This document shows positions 1 through 7,931 of a stretch of 64,000 nucleotides of DNA, piece by piece. This DNA is from JAGIBJ01 sp032119595. GTDB taxonomy: Bacteria > Actinomycetota > Thermoleophilia > Solirubrobacterales > Solirubrobacteraceae. The position numbers and the translations under genes were made by a program. The stretch lies in contig JAUMBQ010000006.1 in the NCBI GenBank assembly GCA_032119595.1, forward strand, positions 1,178,001-1,242,000. The letters are read 5' to 3'. The number at the start of each line of letters is the position of its first letter. Within the stretch, counting starts at the first letter, position 1. The notes below the pieces were generated by a model. It saw only the letters and a list, made by a program, of their open reading frames with translations, searched no databases and was not told the origin of the DNA.

Positions 1-43
1 CGATCGGTGACGCTTCTGAGCGTCGGGCCCCGTGGCGTGACGG

Positions 44-475
44 CTACGAGGGGGTTACTCGGTAGCGCGTGAACTCGTTGAGGTGGCCGTCTTGGATGAG
101 GCTGATGAGTTCGTCGACCGTCGGCGTCTCGTTGATCCGGATGGGCGTGCCCGAGTGGGTGGCGCGGAAGACGAACCCCTCGGGGAAGGCATCGGCGATC
201 ACGCGGATGGATTCGATCAGCCGGGGGATGGCGTCGTGGCGGAGGTCGATGGTGTCGGCGTCTCGTTCGGCGGTGACGGCGAGGATCGACCCGGTGTCGT
301 CGCGCGGGTCGATGTCGAGGACCGGGGGGTAGGCCTTCTCAATCCCGAACCAGCGCTTCTCGACGCGGCCCGGCGCGAACGTCACGGGCCACGCGCCGCG
401 TGCCGCGCACTCGTGATCCACGGCTCGACCGCGCTCGGCGGTCAGGTCTTCGACTTCCAAGTCGAACATGAACAT
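44..475 (-). CDS. hypothetical protein, paralogue A of a divergent pair
   Basis: A 143-residue soluble protein of unknown function, with no signal peptide or membrane segment. Its C-terminal half (about residues 85-140) resembles the end of the protein encoded divergently at 516-962. Both share a stretch reading roughly 'ADxxPxGFxxRAT..GT' followed by a helix and a final 'T.Y.V'. I do not recognise the family; an immunity-like or DUF-type role cannot be judged from sequence. The ATG at 473-475 is supported by a TAGCCT hexamer on the minus strand (483-488), seven bases upstream, suggesting a leaderless transcript. A second ATG two codons in (467-469) is possible. Confidence 0.6.
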   Translation of the reverse strand: MFMFDLEVEDLTAERGRAVDHECAARGAWPVTFAPGRVEKRWFGIEKAYPPVLDIDPRDDTGSILAVTAERDADTIDLRHDAIPRLIESIRVIADAFPEGFVFRATHSGTPIRINETPTVDELISLIQDGHLNEFTRYRVTPS

Positions 476-515
476 TGACCTGAGGCTAACGCTCGCGAGT
501 GGTTACGGTGCACGC
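476..515. promoter_or_regulatory. divergent leaderless promoter region
   Basis: Forty bases separate the two divergent paralogues. The minus strand has TAGCCT (483-488), 7 nt before its ATG. The plus strand has TACGGT (504-509), 6 nt before ATG 516. Neither gene has a Shine-Dalgarno sequence. The -10-like boxes sit where transcription would begin at or next to the start codons. Confidence 0.5.
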
Positions 516-962
516 ATGAGCGTTGACGTGCTCCTCCAGGCTGAGGGCTTGACCGACGCCAGCGTGATCCGACTCGTGGAGTTCAGCTCTGGGTCGGGCA
601 CCTGGCCGCTGTATGGCTGGACGACCGACGCGAGCCGCACGAGTGCCGCTGCGGATAGCGATCCAGCCGGGCCGGAGATCGGTATCGCCGAACACGACGA
701 CGGGCAGCGTCTGTTCGTGAGGGGCGTCTCGGACGGGCCAGGAGATATTTGGGTCGTCGCGTCGGCGGCACGCTCACGGTTTCGGGCGACGCTCAACCTC
801 CTCGCGGACGAGCTCCCGGACGGCTTCAGTGTGCGCGCGACCCGCATTGGGACCGCAGTGGAGCGGGAGGAGGTGTTGAGTGCGGCCGAACTCGCCACCC
901 TCGCCGAGGGCGATGGGCTTGAGGCGGAGACGCTCTACGTGGTGCGGCCCCGTTTCACGTGA
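516..962 (+). CDS. hypothetical protein, paralogue B of a divergent pair
   Basis: A 148-residue soluble protein of unknown function, homologous in its last 60 residues to the divergent neighbour at 44-475. An upstream in-frame ATG at 468 would overlap the neighbour. The ATG at 516 aligns better with the paralogue's N-terminus and has TACGGT six bases upstream. The last codons and stop (Arg-Phe-Thr-stop) are formed by a perfect parS site, so the gene ends inside a ParB-binding site. Confidence 0.6.
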   Translation: MSVDVLLQAEGLTDASVIRLVEFSSGSGTWPLYGWTTDASRTSAAADSDPAGPEIGIAEHDDGQRLFVRGVSDGPGDIWVVASAARSRFRATLNLLADELPDGFSVRATRIGTAVEREEVLSAAELATLAEGDGLEAETLYVVRPRFT

Positions 963-965
963 AAC
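952..965. promoter_or_regulatory. parS site 1
   Basis: Exact 14-bp palindrome GTTTCACGTGAAAC, the bacterial chromosomal parS core bound by ParB. It overlaps the 3' end of the gene ending at 962. It is one of four perfect copies within 1.1 kb upstream of parAB. Confidence 0.95.
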
Positions 966-973
966 GCGGCGCG

Positions 974-1067
974 GCGCAGGCGAGGGAGCTAGGCGCTTCC
1001 GGGGAGCTGTCGGAAGCGCGGCGCAGGCGAGGGTGCCAAGCGCTTCCGGCGAGCTGTTGGAAGTCGC
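974..1067. repeat. tandem 47-bp repeat with hairpin, between parS 1 and 2
   Basis: Two adjacent imperfect copies (974-1020 and 1021-1067) begin with GCGCAGGCGAGGG. Copy 1 holds a 9-bp perfect stem, GCGCTTCCG (993-1001) with CGGAAGCGC (1011-1019), and could terminate the gene ending at 962. The stem in copy 2 is degraded. Confidence 0.6.
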
Positions 1068-1112
1068 AGCGAGCGAAGAGTCGCGACAGAGATCGTTCCG
1101 CCGTCCGGCGCT

Positions 1113-1126
1113 GTTTCACGTGAAAC
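1113..1126. promoter_or_regulatory. parS site 2
   Basis: Perfect GTTTCACGTGAAAC palindrome in intergenic DNA, 161 bp from site 1. Confidence 0.95.
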
Positions 1127-1249
1127 GCGAGAGCCGTGACGACCTGGCCTCTCGCGGTGCGATCCGGGTCAGCGGGCCGTCGCTGTGGTTGCTGGCGAGG
1201 CCAGCCGGCACCCAATCCTGCGGGCGGGGCCGCTGTCCTGACGGCAGCC

Positions 1250-1756
1250 CTACTTCAGCTCCCAGGCAAGGAGGTCCATGAGGAGACCGTCCCTCCACTC
1301 ACCGCGTGGAGATCGTTCGGCGGCGCGGAGGATGCCGACGGGCTTGAAGCCAACAGCCGTGTATGACCGCACGGCGGCTTCGTTGCCGACGGTGGGATCG
1401 ATCGTGAAGCGGTGGTGGCCGTGAGCAGCAAAGTGATCGATCGCTAGACGCAAGGCGGAACGGCCGTGGCCACGGTGGTGGAATTGGGTCCCGAGAAAGA
1501 TGTCGAAGGCGACACTCGGATAGGTCTCGTCCGGCTCCTCGTGGCACTCGAGGAGCCCAGCGACTACGCCTTCGATGAGGATCGTGAAGGCACCTTCCAG
1601 CTCTTCCAGGATGCTCTCGCGGGTGTTGTCGCCCCACCATTCGCTCACCGCAGGAGCGGCCAACATCGCCAGGAGCGAATCGGCGTCGTTGGCCTCGGCG
1701 GGGCGGAGCGTGATGGGGCCAGTGGTCAGCGTCGGGAGCGGGTAGCCGGTCGGCAT
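1250..1756 (-). CDS. GNAT-family N-acetyltransferase (AAC(6')-like)
   Basis: A 168-residue acetyl-CoA-dependent N-acetyltransferase. The N-terminus has the 'ITLRPAEANDADSLLAML' opening of aminoglycoside 6'-acetyltransferase-like GNATs. The acetyl-CoA loop is the 'HHRGHGRSALRLAI' region, and 'TIDPTVGNEAAVRSYTAVGF' is the usual motif B region. The substrate cannot be deduced; many chromosomal members of this type do not confer resistance. The ATG at 1756 was chosen because a longer reading would translate the parS palindrome. It lies between parS sites 2 and 3 and is transcribed away from parA. Confidence 0.85.
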   Translation of the reverse strand: MPTGYPLPTLTTGPITLRPAEANDADSLLAMLAAPAVSEWWGDNTRESILEELEGAFTILIEGVVAGLLECHEEPDETYPSVAFDIFLGTQFHHRGHGRSALRLAIDHFAAHGHHRFTIDPTVGNEAAVRSYTAVGFKPVGILRAAERSPRGEWRDGLLMDLLAWELK

Positions 1757-1893
1757 GGCGGGCGAGGCGTGAAGGGGAGGGACCTCGCTTCGACCATAGC
1801 CGCGAACGCGTCCGACCTTCACGAGAGGCGAGCGGTCGGTCGGCGGTTGCCGTTGCCAGGGCAACCTACCTCCACATCGAACGCGAGCTGAGC

Positions 1894-1937
1894 GTGGGCC
1901 CGCCGTCCGTTTCACGTGAAACGGACGGCGGGCCCAC
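1894..1937. promoter_or_regulatory. parS site 3 inside a 44-bp perfect palindrome
   Basis: The core GTTTCACGTGAAAC is at 1909-1922. Perfect dyad symmetry continues for 15 further bases on each side (1894-1908 and 1923-1937; arms begin GTGGGCCCGCC). Such flanking symmetry is not needed for ParB binding. As DNA it could extrude a cruciform; as RNA it would form a very stable hairpin. Confidence 0.9.
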
Positions 1938-1998
1938 TGGAGGTTTGCGGCCAGCCCACCGCCTGGTTCGCGTCCAGTGGCTGACCTGGCTTCTGCCC

Positions 1999-2012
1999 GG
2001 CTCACCTGAAAC
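1999..2012. promoter_or_regulatory. degenerate parS-like site
   Basis: Eleven of 14 positions match the parS core (the right half TGAAAC is intact). It lies between perfect sites 3 and 4. It may be a decayed site or a weak ParB half-site. Confidence 0.35.
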
Positions 2013-2032
2013 GGACCGCCGGGTTCCCGCGT

Positions 2033-2046
2033 GTTTCACGTGAAAC
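2033..2046. promoter_or_regulatory. parS site 4
   Basis: Perfect GTTTCACGTGAAAC, 91 bp upstream of the parA start, close enough for ParB spreading to reach the parA promoter. Confidence 0.95.
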
Positions 2047-2123
2047 GCCGCACGATGCGCGCGAGTCACGCACAGAACGGTGCAATCTCACGCGTCGAAC
2101 ACGCGCGAGCGAAGATGCATCTC

Positions 2124-2129
2124 TAGGCT
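2124..2129 (+). promoter_or_regulatory. parA -10 element
   Basis: TAGGCT ends seven bases before the GTG at 2137, with no ribosome-binding site between. It fits the leaderless pattern seen throughout the window. Confidence 0.5.
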
Positions 2130-2136
2130 CAGACCC

Positions 2137-2889
2137 GTGGCGATCTACGCGCTGGCGAATCAGAAGGGTGGGGTCGGGAAGACGACCACCGCCGTGAGTT
2201 TGGCGGCGTGCTTGGCGCAGGCCGGGGCGAAGACCATCGTCATCGATGCCGACCCGCAGGCCAACGCCACGGTGGCGCTCGGCCTTCCGAAGGATGAGAA
2301 GCCGTCGCTCTACGACGTCCTTGCTGGACTCCCCGCGGTCGAGGCGCTCCGCGACACACAGATCCCGGGTCTCCGGGTCCTTCCAGCGCACGCCGATCTC
2401 GCCGCAGCCAACGTCGAGTTGCCGCGCGCCGCGGACTCCGATCACCTCCTTCGGGACGCCCTCGCGCCGCTCAAGGACGAGGCCCAGTTCATCTTCCTCG
2501 ACTGCCCCCCGTCGATCGGTCCGCTCACACTCAATGCGCTCGCCGCCGCGGACAAGGTGCTCGTGCCGGTGCAGGCGGAGTACTTCGCACTCGAAGGCTT
2601 GGGCTCGTTGCTGGAGACGCTTGCGCTCGTGCAGAAGCAGCTCAACCCGAAGCTTGCGATCGAGGGCCTGATCATCACCATGTTCGATCCGCGCACGCGG
2701 CTCTCGCACGACGTCGAAGCTGAGGTGCGTAAGCACTTCCCGTCGCTCGTGTTCGACACCGTGATTCCGCGCAACGTCCGCGTCAGCGAGGCGCCGTCGT
2801 ACGGCCTGCCGATCTCCCACTACGATCCCCGTTCCGCTGGCGCCGAGGCGTACTACGCCCTCGCTGAGGAGCTCGCCAACCGTGTCTGA
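2137..2889 (+). CDS. parA: chromosome-partitioning ATPase ParA
   Basis: A 250-residue Walker-type ATPase that binds DNA non-specifically and drives segregation of ParB-parS complexes. The deviant Walker A 'KGGVGKTTT' starts at about residue 9. 'VIDADPQANAT' (Walker A') and 'FIFLDCPPSIG' (Walker B region) follow. It has no N-terminal helix-turn-helix, so it is the short chromosomal Soj type. The GTG at 2137 was preferred to the ATG at 2080 because it starts directly at the conserved 'AIYALANQKGG' strand and has TAGGCT seven bases upstream. It overlaps parB by 8 nt, so the two are translationally coupled. Confidence 0.97.
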   Translation: MAIYALANQKGGVGKTTTAVSLAACLAQAGAKTIVIDADPQANATVALGLPKDEKPSLYDVLAGLPAVEALRDTQIPGLRVLPAHADLAAANVELPRAADSDHLLRDALAPLKDEAQFIFLDCPPSIGPLTLNALAAADKVLVPVQAEYFALEGLGSLLETLALVQKQLNPKLAIEGLIITMFDPRTRLSHDVEAEVRKHFPSLVFDTVIPRNVRVSEAPSYGLPISHYDPRSAGAEAYYALAEELANRV

Positions 2890-3868
2890 TTCGCCCAAGC
2901 CCAAGCGTCCCGCCGGCGCCTCGCCGCGCAAGGGTGGCCTCGGCGGCGGCCCGAGCGCAGCGCCCAACGCAGCGTCCAAGAGCGTGAAGTCGCGCGGCAT
3001 CGGCCGTGGACTCGCCGCGATCCTTGACGCGTCGCCCGCGCCGGGCGGCGGCGCCGCGTCGGCCACCGAGACCGAGCTCCGCGACCTTCCACTCGAGTTG
3101 ATCGCGCCGAACCCGGATCAGCCGCGTCGCCGATTCGACCCCGAAGACCTCCAAAGCCTCGCCGACTCGATCGCCTCGCAGGGCATCCTTCAGCCGGTGC
3201 TCGTGCGCCCGCGCCCGGGTGGCCGCTTTGAGATCGTGGCCGGCGAGCGCCGCTGGCGTGCCGCGCAGATCGCCCGCCTCGACACGATCCCGGTCGTCAT
3301 CCGCGAGCGCACCGATGCGCAGACGCTCGAGGCTGCGCTCGTCGAGAACATGGCTCGCGCCGACCTCACGCCGATCGAGGAGGCGCGCGCCTGCGCCGGC
3401 CTCGTCGAAGAACTCGGTCTCTCCCGCGAAGACGTGGCCAAGCACGTCGGCCGCAGCCGCTCGGCCGTCTCCAACCTCATCCGTTTGCTCGACCTGCCCG
3501 ACGAGGTCATCGAGCTGCTTGAGGACCGCACGCTGACCGAGGGTCACGGCCGCGCCCTGCTGCTCGCGCCGGAACAGAGCACGCGTCGCGCGCTTGCTCA
3601 GCAGGCGGTCGACCAGGGCTGGTCGGTGCGTGAAGTCGAGCGCCGCGCGCGCCCCGCTGACGCGCCCGCGAAGCCCGCCGCGTCCAAGACGGCGACCCCC
3701 GCGCAGCCCGCTGCCGACCACGTCGAGGCCGCCGAAAAGCTTGGCGATGAGCTGTCGGTTTCGCTCGGGCTGGAGGTGCGCGTGAAGCCCCACAAGAAGG
3801 GGTTCCGCGTCGAACTTGACCTCGATGATCTCGCCGACGCCGAGCGCCTCAGCGACCGCCTGCGCTGA
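2882..3868 (+). CDS. parB: chromosome-partitioning protein ParB
   Basis: A 328-residue CTP-dependent DNA clamp that loads at parS and spreads. After a 50-residue basic, disordered N-terminus come the ParB/Srx core ('LIAPNPDQPRRRFD', with CTP-binding 'GERRWRAAQ' and 'ENMARADLTPIEEA'), the helix-turn-helix domain ('SREDVAKHVGRSRSAVSNLIRLLDLP') and a C-terminal dimerisation segment behind an Ala/Pro/Lys linker. It starts with GTG inside the end of parA. Four perfect parS sites lie upstream. In many actinobacteria rsmG precedes parA; here a GNAT gene and parS repeats do. Confidence 0.97.
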   Translation: MSDSPKPKRPAGASPRKGGLGGGPSAAPNAASKSVKSRGIGRGLAAILDASPAPGGGAASATETELRDLPLELIAPNPDQPRRRFDPEDLQSLADSIASQGILQPVLVRPRPGGRFEIVAGERRWRAAQIARLDTIPVVIRERTDAQTLEAALVENMARADLTPIEEARACAGLVEELGLSREDVAKHVGRSRSAVSNLIRLLDLPDEVIELLEDRTLTEGHGRALLLAPEQSTRRALAQQAVDQGWSVREVERRARPADAPAKPAASKTATPAQPAADHVEAAEKLGDELSVSLGLEVRVKPHKKGFRVELDLDDLADAERLSDRLR

Positions 3869-4084
3869 CGCACCGGCTGTCCACGGCCCGTGCTCCAGCG
3901 CGTTCTCGTCGACCGGCATCATGTGCGCCAGCGACCCTCGGGGCGGCTCGCGCGTCCCGGATGCACGCTCGCGCCCAGCAGCCATCGGGCGAGGAGTCGC
4001 GCCCGCGCGTGACGCGCTACCATTTGCGTCCCGCGTCAACCTCGGTTGGCCCGCGGACCCCGCCCCGACTCGCGTCGGTGTCTC

Positions 4085-4158
<74 letters not shown>

Positions 4159-4163
4159 CTCGC

Positions 4164-4190
4164 AAGGCCTCGCATCGCGGGGCCTTCGTC
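4164..4190 (+). terminator. terminator after tRNA-Ile
   Basis: A 10-bp stem AAGGCCTCGC / GCGGGGCCTT (one G-T pair) with a 3-base ATC loop, followed by a short T/C-rich tail. Confidence 0.6.
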
Positions 4191-4619
4191 GTTCTCGGGG
4201 TCAGTGCACCACGCGGTAGTGCGCCATCCGGTCTTGCCACCGACGGGGACCGTCGGGGGTGCCGAACGTGTTGCGACCCCTGACTACCGTGCCGCTCGCT
4301 TCCGGCGACACTTCGAAGACCCGCTCGTGGATCGGCGACGCTCATCGAGTGCCATCGGCGAGCCCGTGATCGACCCGACCCGCGGACCGACGAGAGCGGT
4401 CGAAAACCGGCGCTGGCGACCATTTCGCGCCCGAAAACCGAGCGGCAACGCGACAAAACGCGTGTCGCGCCCGTAAACGGCCCTCTCGCGGCCTGGGATG
4501 GTCTCAGAAAGGGATGGATCCTCGAGAAACGGGGGACAAGCCCGGAAGTGGGCGATCGACGGACCGGTCCGGGTGGCGACTGGGGCTCTTCCGCCGGAGA
4601 CGGGCGTACCGTCCATCTC
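4191..4619. other. intergenic, no gene recognised
   Basis: About 430 bp without a convincing reading frame on either strand. Open frames here are antisense readings of the tRNA or low-complexity Arg-rich translations. No repeat, hairpin or RNA was recognised. Confidence 0.4.
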
Positions 4620-4817
4620 ATGGGATCGGAATCGCCTGATCAGCACCTCGACCGGCTCGCGAGTCTTGAGCAGGAGCTCGACGACCTGTACGGCCACCTC
4701 GGTCTGCCGAAGCCAGCCTTCGGTGAGCTCAGCGTCCGGCGCGTGAAGCGCTCGGGTCGGTTCACCGGCGAGTCCGAGCACCGTGTCCCTGATCGTCCCC
4801 TCCGCCGCACCGCGTAG
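4620..4817 (+). CDS. small hypothetical protein with coiled-coil start
   Basis: A 65-residue protein opening with an acidic amphipathic helix ('SPDQHLDRLASLEQELDDLYGHLGLPKP') and ending in a basic tail rich in Arg and Ser. The family is not recognised. Support for it being real: TACCGT lies seven bases before the ATG, as at other leaderless genes, and the helical segment has plausible heptad spacing. It is isolated between tRNA-Ile and the convergent FGE gene. Confidence 0.45.
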   Translation: MGSESPDQHLDRLASLEQELDDLYGHLGLPKPAFGELSVRRVKRSGRFTGESEHRVPDRPLRRTA

Positions 4818-4969
4818 GCACGATGCACGCCCGCACCGCCGACTACGAGTTCGCGCCGGTGCCATGCCCTTCTCCCGGACCGTCCCAGACCCGATGAAGG
4901 AATCGCCAAGCTCGTGAAGCGCCGTGCGCCCGCCCCGCCCAAGCCAGCACCCGTGAAGCGGTGTGTCAA

Positions 4970-6073
4970 TCAGCGGTCGCGTACCGTTCGAAAACCAGTG
5001 TGGGAGAGGGAGCTGTCGGGCGTGTTGCCCGTGCGCGCTGCCACGCGGTACCGGTCGCAGTACGACCGATGGCAAAGATGCGAGCCACCACGGACGACGA
5101 ACTCACCCGGGCTGGCGTTGGGCGCGAGGAACGGATCCGCGCACCATTCCCAGACGTTGCCGGACGCGTTGTAGAGACCGAAGTCGTTGGGCGGGAACGC
5201 GTCGGCTGGCGCGGTCCCGGCCCAGCCGTCCTCGGCGGTGTCGACCGTTGGGAACTCGCCCTGCCAAATGTTGCAGCGATGCTCGCCCCCGGGCATGAGG
5301 TCGTCGCCCCACGGGTAGCGGGCCTGGTCTAGGCCGCCGCGTGCCGCGAACTCCCACTCGGCCTCCGTCGGGAGCCGCAGGCCCGCCCAGTCGCAGTACG
5401 CCAAGGCGTCGTTGCGCGACACATGGACCACCGGATGGTCCTCGCGTCCCACCGTGGTCGACTGCGGCCCCTGTGGATGGGCCCAGTCGGCGCCGTGCAC
5501 CTGTCGCCACCAAGGCGCGCTGGCCAAGGCCTGCGTCGGCGGGTGGTCGGGCGGCATATGCAGGTGAAACACGAACGACCAGCCAAAGCGCTCGGCGTCC
5601 GTCTCGTAGTTCGTCGCTTCGACGAACCGGCGGAACTCGCTGACGCTCACCGCCGTCGCGCCGATCGAGAACGACGCGACGACCACCGTCCGCGCTGGCC
5701 CCTCGCCGTCGCCGCGGATCGCCTCCGGCGAGTCGGTCCCCATCACGAACGTGCCGCCGTCGAGGTCGATGAACGCCCCGATCGCCGGGCTAATCGCAGC
5801 GTGCCGGTCGTCGGCCAGGGCCTCGGCGCGGCCCAGAGTGTCGGTCCCGTTTGGCGCAGCATGCGCGCTCGGCGCACCGGTCCTGCTCTGCGCGTCGGCC
5901 CCGCTTGGCGCGTCGGCCCCGCTTTGTGCGCCGTCGCTGCGGGTGGTCGCGTCGCCAACTCTCGGCCCTCGTGAGCCGCCAAAATGGTTGATTTGCAGGG
6001 ATGACTCCAAGTCGAGACGCTCGCCTCGACCTGGCGCGCAGCACGCTTTGGCCGCCTGGTCCGGCTCGCTCAT
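4970..6073 (-). CDS. formylglycine-generating enzyme (SUMF1/FGE family)
   Basis: A 367-residue copper-dependent oxidase that converts the Cys of a CxPxR motif in sulfatases to formylglycine. The catalytic segment 'RGGSHLCHRSYCDRYRVAAR' (cysteines at about 334 and 339) and 'NTPDSS' match true FGEs rather than the broader non-catalytic family. 'RLPTEAEWEFAARGG', 'NIWQGEFP' and 'GNVWEWCADPF' are the usual core landmarks. Residues 11-16 read CCAPGR, itself a CxPxR motif; a Ser/Ala/Gly/Asp linker with near-repeats follows. The ATG at 6073 starts 8 nt after the cysNC stop with GAGGG upstream; an alternative TTG at 6097 overlaps cysNC. It is last of the operon Stf0-cysD-cysNC-FGE. Its likely client is the sulfatase at 9738. 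Confidence 0.93.
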   Translation of the reverse strand: MSEPDQAAKACCAPGRGERLDLESSLQINHFGGSRGPRVGDATTRSDGAQSGADAPSGADAQSRTGAPSAHAAPNGTDTLGRAEALADDRHAAISPAIGAFIDLDGGTFVMGTDSPEAIRGDGEGPARTVVVASFSIGATAVSVSEFRRFVEATNYETDAERFGWSFVFHLHMPPDHPPTQALASAPWWRQVHGADWAHPQGPQSTTVGREDHPVVHVSRNDALAYCDWAGLRLPTEAEWEFAARGGLDQARYPWGDDLMPGGEHRCNIWQGEFPTVDTAEDGWAGTAPADAFPPNDFGLYNASGNVWEWCADPFLAPNASPGEFVVRGGSHLCHRSYCDRYRVAARTGNTPDSSLSHTGFRTVRDR

Positions 6074-6080
6074 CGCACCC

Positions 6081-7928
6081 TCACCCGAGTTCGTCAAGCA
6101 GCGTCATCAGGCGCTCGACGGCATGCTCGACCGGCTCCTCGAGCGTCTTGACCGTCACCTCGGGCGACGGCGGCGGCTCGTACGGGTTGCTCTGCCCAGT
6201 CAGCCCGGACAGTCGCCCGGCTTTGGCGCGCGCGTAGAGCCCCTTGGGGTCGCGGCGGGCGCACTCCTCGAGCGGCGTGTCGACGAAGACTTCGATGAAC
6301 GGCAGCCCGGCCTTCACATGCAGGCGTCGCGCGAGGTCGCGGTCCTGCTTGAAGGGGGACACCAGCGCGACGACCGCCACGCCTCCGGCATCGGCAAAGA
6401 ATCGGGCCACATGGGCGACGCGCCGCACGTTCTCGGCGCGCGACGCGGCATCGAACCCGAGGTCGCCGGAGAGGCCGTGGCGCACGTTGTCGCCGTCGAG
6501 CAGATACGCGAGCCTGCCGCGATGCACGAGGGCCTGTTCGAGGGCCGTGGAAATCGTCGACTTGCCCGAAGCGGGCAGGCCCGTCAACCAGATCGTCGCG
6601 CCCTTGGAGCCCAGGTGCGTCCAGCGCTCGGTGCGGTCGAGCTTGCCGGGATGCCAGACGACGTCGGGACTCTTCTGGTCCTCCTCGCTGATGGCCGCGC
6701 GGGTGGCGCGGACCATCCCGGCCGCGACGGTGTCGTGTGAGAGCTCGTCGATGAGGATGAACGCGCCGGTGGTCTGGTTGACCGAATACGGATCGGCGAC
6801 GATCGGGGTGGCGAGGCGCAGCGTCACCTCGCCGACTTGGTTCAGCCGGAGTGCCGCGGCGTCGTCGACGGCCTCATCGTTGACGTCGTACACCGTCCGC
6901 AGCTCGCGCGCGGTGGCCCGCACGCGGCGGGTGGTCTGCTTCAGCAGGTAGCGGCGGCCGGCCGTCAGCGGCTCGGTGCCCAGCCACACCAGGGTGGCGT
7001 CGACCTCGCGGGCTGGCTCCAGCGGGTCGTCGGCCGGGACGATCATGTCGCCGCGCGCGACATCGAGATTGTCCTCCAAAACCACGGTGCCAGCGAGCGG
7101 GCCACGAACGTTGTCGATCGGCCCGTTGAAGCTGTCGATCCGCGCAATCCGCGAGGTCTCGCCGCTCGGCAGCACCTTGATCGCCTCGCCGGCGCGCAGC
7201 AGGCCGCCACTGACCTGCCCGGCGAGCCCGCGATAGGCACCGGCGCGCGTGATCCACTGCACCGGAAAGCGCAGCGCACCGTCCTCCGCGACCGACGGCC
7301 GCCCCGCGCGCTCGAGCACCTCCAGGAGCGACGGCCCCTGATACCAAGGCGTGCGAGCCGACCTCGTGACGACGTTGTCGCCCTCCATCGCACTCACGGG
7401 CACGACCGTCGCTTGGCGCAGCCCAAGCCGCCGCGCCGTCGCCGCGACCTCATGCTCGATGGCTTTCACGGCCTCCTGGTCGAAGTCGACGAGCTCGATC
7501 TTGTTCACCGCGACCACGAGGTGCTCGATGCCGAGCAGGTGCGCGAGCTGCACGTGCCGCAGCGACTGCTCCGTCAGCCCCGGCGGCCGCGCGTCGACGA
7601 CCAGCAAGAGCAGGTCAGCGGTCGACGCGCCGGTGACCATGTTGCGCGTGTAGCGCGTGTGGCCGGGCGTGTCGGCAACGACGAACCCGCGCTTCTCTGT
7701 GGAGAAATAGCGGTAGGCGACGTCGATCGTGATGCCCTGCTCGCGCTCGGCCCGCAGGCCGTCGGTGGCATGCGACAGCTCGCCGCGCGACACCTCGTCG
7801 ACCTGGTCGGCCCGCAGCGCCTCGGCGTCGAGCAACAGTCGCCCGATCAGCGAACTCTTGCCATGGTCGACGGAGCCGCCGACAGCGATGCGCAGGAGGT
7901 CCTGGGTCTCTGGATCCTGGATCGGCAT
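6081..7928 (-). CDS. cysN: bifunctional sulfate adenylyltransferase subunit 1 / APS kinase (CysNC)
   Basis: A 615-residue fusion. Residues 1-430 are an EF-Tu-like GTPase (P-loop 'GSVDHGKSS' near 18-26, 'DTPGHTRYTRNM', 'NKIEL') that couples GTP hydrolysis to APS synthesis by CysD. Residues from about 440 are adenylylsulfate kinase (P-loop 'GLPASGKST', 'DGDNVRHGLSGDLGF'), which phosphorylates APS to PAPS. Three bases separate it from cysD. No PAPS or APS reductase is nearby, so here PAPS most likely feeds the sulfotransferase at the head of the operon rather than cysteine synthesis. Confidence 0.97.
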   Translation of the reverse strand: MPIQDPETQDLLRIAVGGSVDHGKSSLIGRLLLDAEALRADQVDEVSRGELSHATDGLRAEREQGITIDVAYRYFSTEKRGFVVADTPGHTRYTRNMVTGASTADLLLLVVDARPPGLTEQSLRHVQLAHLLGIEHLVVAVNKIELVDFDQEAVKAIEHEVAATARRLGLRQATVVPVSAMEGDNVVTRSARTPWYQGPSLLEVLERAGRPSVAEDGALRFPVQWITRAGAYRGLAGQVSGGLLRAGEAIKVLPSGETSRIARIDSFNGPIDNVRGPLAGTVVLEDNLDVARGDMIVPADDPLEPAREVDATLVWLGTEPLTAGRRYLLKQTTRRVRATARELRTVYDVNDEAVDDAAALRLNQVGEVTLRLATPIVADPYSVNQTTGAFILIDELSHDTVAAGMVRATRAAISEEDQKSPDVVWHPGKLDRTERWTHLGSKGATIWLTGLPASGKSTISTALEQALVHRGRLAYLLDGDNVRHGLSGDLGFDAASRAENVRRVAHVARFFADAGGVAVVALVSPFKQDRDLARRLHVKAGLPFIEVFVDTPLEECARRDPKGLYARAKAGRLSGLTGQSNPYEPPPSPEVTVKTLEEPVEHAVERLMTLLDELG

Positions 7929-7931
7929 GGC

